From: Phorcus lineatus
Taxonomy: Eukaryota; Mollusca; Gastropoda; Trochida; Trochidae
Direction of reading: 5' to 3'
Length of the DNA: 64,000 bases
NCBI GenBank assembly: GCA_921293015.1
Contig: OV121091.1
Coordinates: 30,488,839-30,552,838 of the forward strand
This document shows, one piece after another, positions 61,484-64,000 of the stretch (positions within the stretch are counted from its first letter, which is position 1; the number at the start of each line of letters is the position of its first letter). The position numbers were made by a program, and so were the translations under genes. The notes beneath the pieces are model-generated. The model saw only the letters and a list, made by a program, of their open reading frames with translations. It did no database searches and was not told where the DNA came from.

Positions 61484-64000
61484 ATATTCTTTGCACTTTC
61501 GAAATAAAGATGTAACTTAATACAGGCGATTTGAACTGATCTGAAGACATATGGTAGTGTGGCTCTTATCTAAGCCACAAACAAATTCATGAAACGTACT
61601 CTGTCACTTTAAAAGGAATAGTGTTTTCAGAAGTTTATTTATGAGGTTTGACTTCACTTTGTTACCGATGCAACCGCAATGGCCTTTGTCCTTCTTTCAA
61701 TATAACGGTATATCAGGGATTTTCTTGTCAATACGCTTGCTGTGAATCGGTGAATTATGAAGAAATACTGAACTCAGTCCCTTTAATATGGTGAATGGGA
61801 TCGGTATAGAACTCCCTAGAAAATATCAAATTCACCCGCTAGGTTAATGAAAATGCTATGAAACATGAAGCTGTTTACTGCATCTATCTTATTGTGGTTC
61901 TAAAGATACATACATTGAAAAGATACGTATACATTCATTGAAGCTGAAAAATATTTTGACGATTACTAAAATAATTCAACACTTGAAGGCAATAACGCTT
62001 ATTGGTTTAACGTTGTTTAAGTACACCTTTATACGAGCGAACACTTCCTTAGGAATCTGTAATAGAAACTGCGTCAAGCAGCAGCAGCAGGTTTTGGTTA
62101 TAATGAGGCAATACTAAAGCTATCTGCTTAAATGCACAGGTGCACTGGGGAGGATAATAGCTTGCTTAAATTAATTATCAACTTTTTATAGTTCTCCATC
62201 AGCTATTAAATCTATTTCAGAGACGATAGATCTTTGATCTCTGTGGAATACACCCAAATTGAATTCATCAACTGATTATTTTTAAAGAAGTATTTATTCT
62301 ATCTAAGTTTTAAAGTATCGACGTGATCCTATCTAGATATAAACCCTATAGGGAAAGACACTTCCTACTTGACGATAGATTTTAAAAAATTAATGCTACA
62401 CTTAGTATGGGTATTAGTATGGTTTATATAAACACAACTAATTCATAAATATTCCTTTTGTTTTCCTTGCATAATGTTATAAACTCTTCTCAAAGTGATA
62501 TTCCTTCCTTAATTGTAGGACATTTTTACCTTTTTACTCAGAATAATCAATGTAATGCCTAATTGATTATGTTATGATATAATTATATTACATTATAAAT
62601 AATTCATATATTCCATAACCTAACCATGTTTAATTTTGAATTAGAAGAAATAGAACACACAAGAATGAATTATTAAAGTATTGTCCAAATAAGGAAATCA
62701 TTTTATATTTACCTTTGTAATCTAAGAATAGGATGACATAATCATCTTTACAAAGTATTTATCAGTATAATTTTCTATCGTCTACATTTAGCATGAAAAT
62801 ACCGTCTCGATGCTAGTCAATACAATTTATTTATAACGGCTAAGGCTTTGCTCCCTGCTTGATCTTCGACGTCTGGAACCTAAGGGCATTTGCGTGCCAA
62901 ACAAACGTCAAACAAATCATAAAACGGTTTCTATCTAAATATGATTAGAATGTTGTTTTTAAGCTGGCGAAATTACCAATTCACTTCATGCAGTGCAGAA
63001 TGATATAGACGTCAACGGGGCTGTAGATCACAAGGAGTGATTCAATTATATAAACGATTTGAAACTCGTCTTAGTTAATGCATTTAGGGCTCGGTTTACA
63101 TCTACTGTTTGTTCTTTCGATGGACGAAATCTTTCAAGAGGTCGTGAGCCAGGGTTATTCTCTGATAGCAGGTCTATTACTACAATTTATTGTGAGCAAA
63201 ATGTAAGGGAATGTGAATAAATATTGTATCTGTAAATAAAAATCTCCATTGTTTTTGCACGAATTCACGAACATCTGTGATCTATAAGACCCGGATGTAA
63301 AGGAAAACCCGCGGTAATAGAAGGCTATAGTTTCTCATTACATATTGTTATTATTACAGCGCTGTGTTTCTCTCTCAGTGTTTGCTGAAAATAGGTGTAT
63401 TTCTTACTTATAATACCTTTCTACCCACGCTTATATTGTTTACACGGATGAATTTACTTATGCGTCAATGTCAAGGTCAGTCTGAAGTTTTTTTTACTAA
63501 AGTTATATGTTTTAAAGAAATGTTCTATAATAGGCAATCGAAAATATATATTTGCCAAAGATGATCAAATTTCATTTTATGAACTGATAGAGCACAAATT
63601 ATTCAGAATTGAACGACATACTCTGCATCCTCTACCATCTTAAATAAAAGTCATCTTGTCACAGGGCGCAATCTCTGCCTTGATGTCATTTGTGAAACAC
63701 AAACTCAAAAGAAAATCTTAAATAATGATACGTAAATGATTTTGTTACGCTCGACGACATGGTGTTAAGAAATGATTATATCTAAACAAAGAATGACATA
63801 CAAACGATACCAACCCCTGCTCACTGGGCCAATGCACTGATGTCTTATGTTCACAGAGATTTTTAAAAAACCGACTTTCCAAGCATATGTCATGGTGCAA
63901 AGTGATACCAAAACTTCTCTGTCAATAAACCAAAAGTGCTTCAACGTTATATTGCTTAAAATCTCAAGCTGAACTCCTTTTAATGAATGCATTATATGCT
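61484..64000. other. Gene-poor right end
   Basis: There is no supported gene. AATAAA-like signals near 63220 on the plus strand are not preceded by a recognisable reading frame. Confidence 0.5.

Overview
The window is animal nuclear DNA: AT-rich, with GT-AG introns, long gene-poor stretches, microsatellites, minisatellites and short inverted-repeat elements. The gene content and the style of the repeats suggest a marine lophotrochozoan, most likely a mollusc. That placement is an inference and cannot be proved from the sequence alone.

The left third (1 to about 22,730) holds one large minus-strand gene. I reconstructed 24 exons that splice in frame into about 1,877 residues with no stop. A signal-peptide exon (22,654-22,732) is followed by nine von Willebrand factor A (VWA) domains joined by short Pro/Thr- or Gly-rich linker exons. 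The gene runs off the left edge after VWA9, so its C-terminus is not visible. Every module boundary is a phase-1 intron, so modules can be duplicated or skipped without a frameshift. The architecture matches secreted matrix proteins of the collagen VI / matrilin kind, including molluscan shell or byssus matrix VWA proteins. No collagen Gly-X-Y stretch is visible.

The nine domains fall into two classes. VWA1-4 (N-terminal) have a degraded metal-binding site (MIDAS). VWA2-4 have also lost the cysteine pair that brackets the other domains. VWA5-9 keep DxSxS, the Thr motif and TDG, plus both cysteines. VWA7, 8 and 9 with their introns are a fresh tandem array with a period of about 1,647 bp and only 3-4 residue differences between copies. 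The linker between VWA8 and VWA9 has an expanded Thr run.

From 22,733 to 64,000 (41 kb) I find no convincing protein-coding gene. The stretch holds the probable upstream untranslated region and promoter of the VWA gene (not resolved), and then repeats. These are a 1-kb element with terminal inverted repeats beside (ATT)n, a 60-bp minisatellite (about 17 units), a 33-bp minisatellite whose length keeps four reading frames open, a 44-bp-arm foldback, a 472-bp MITE-like element, and several dispersed copies of a family marked by GGCGCGCGCC-ACTGTCCGG. A 201-bp triplication carries that same core in the opposite orientation. CT/TA, TA and poly-C tracts and degenerate tRNA-like SINE pieces complete it. 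Small ORFs in this part look like chance.
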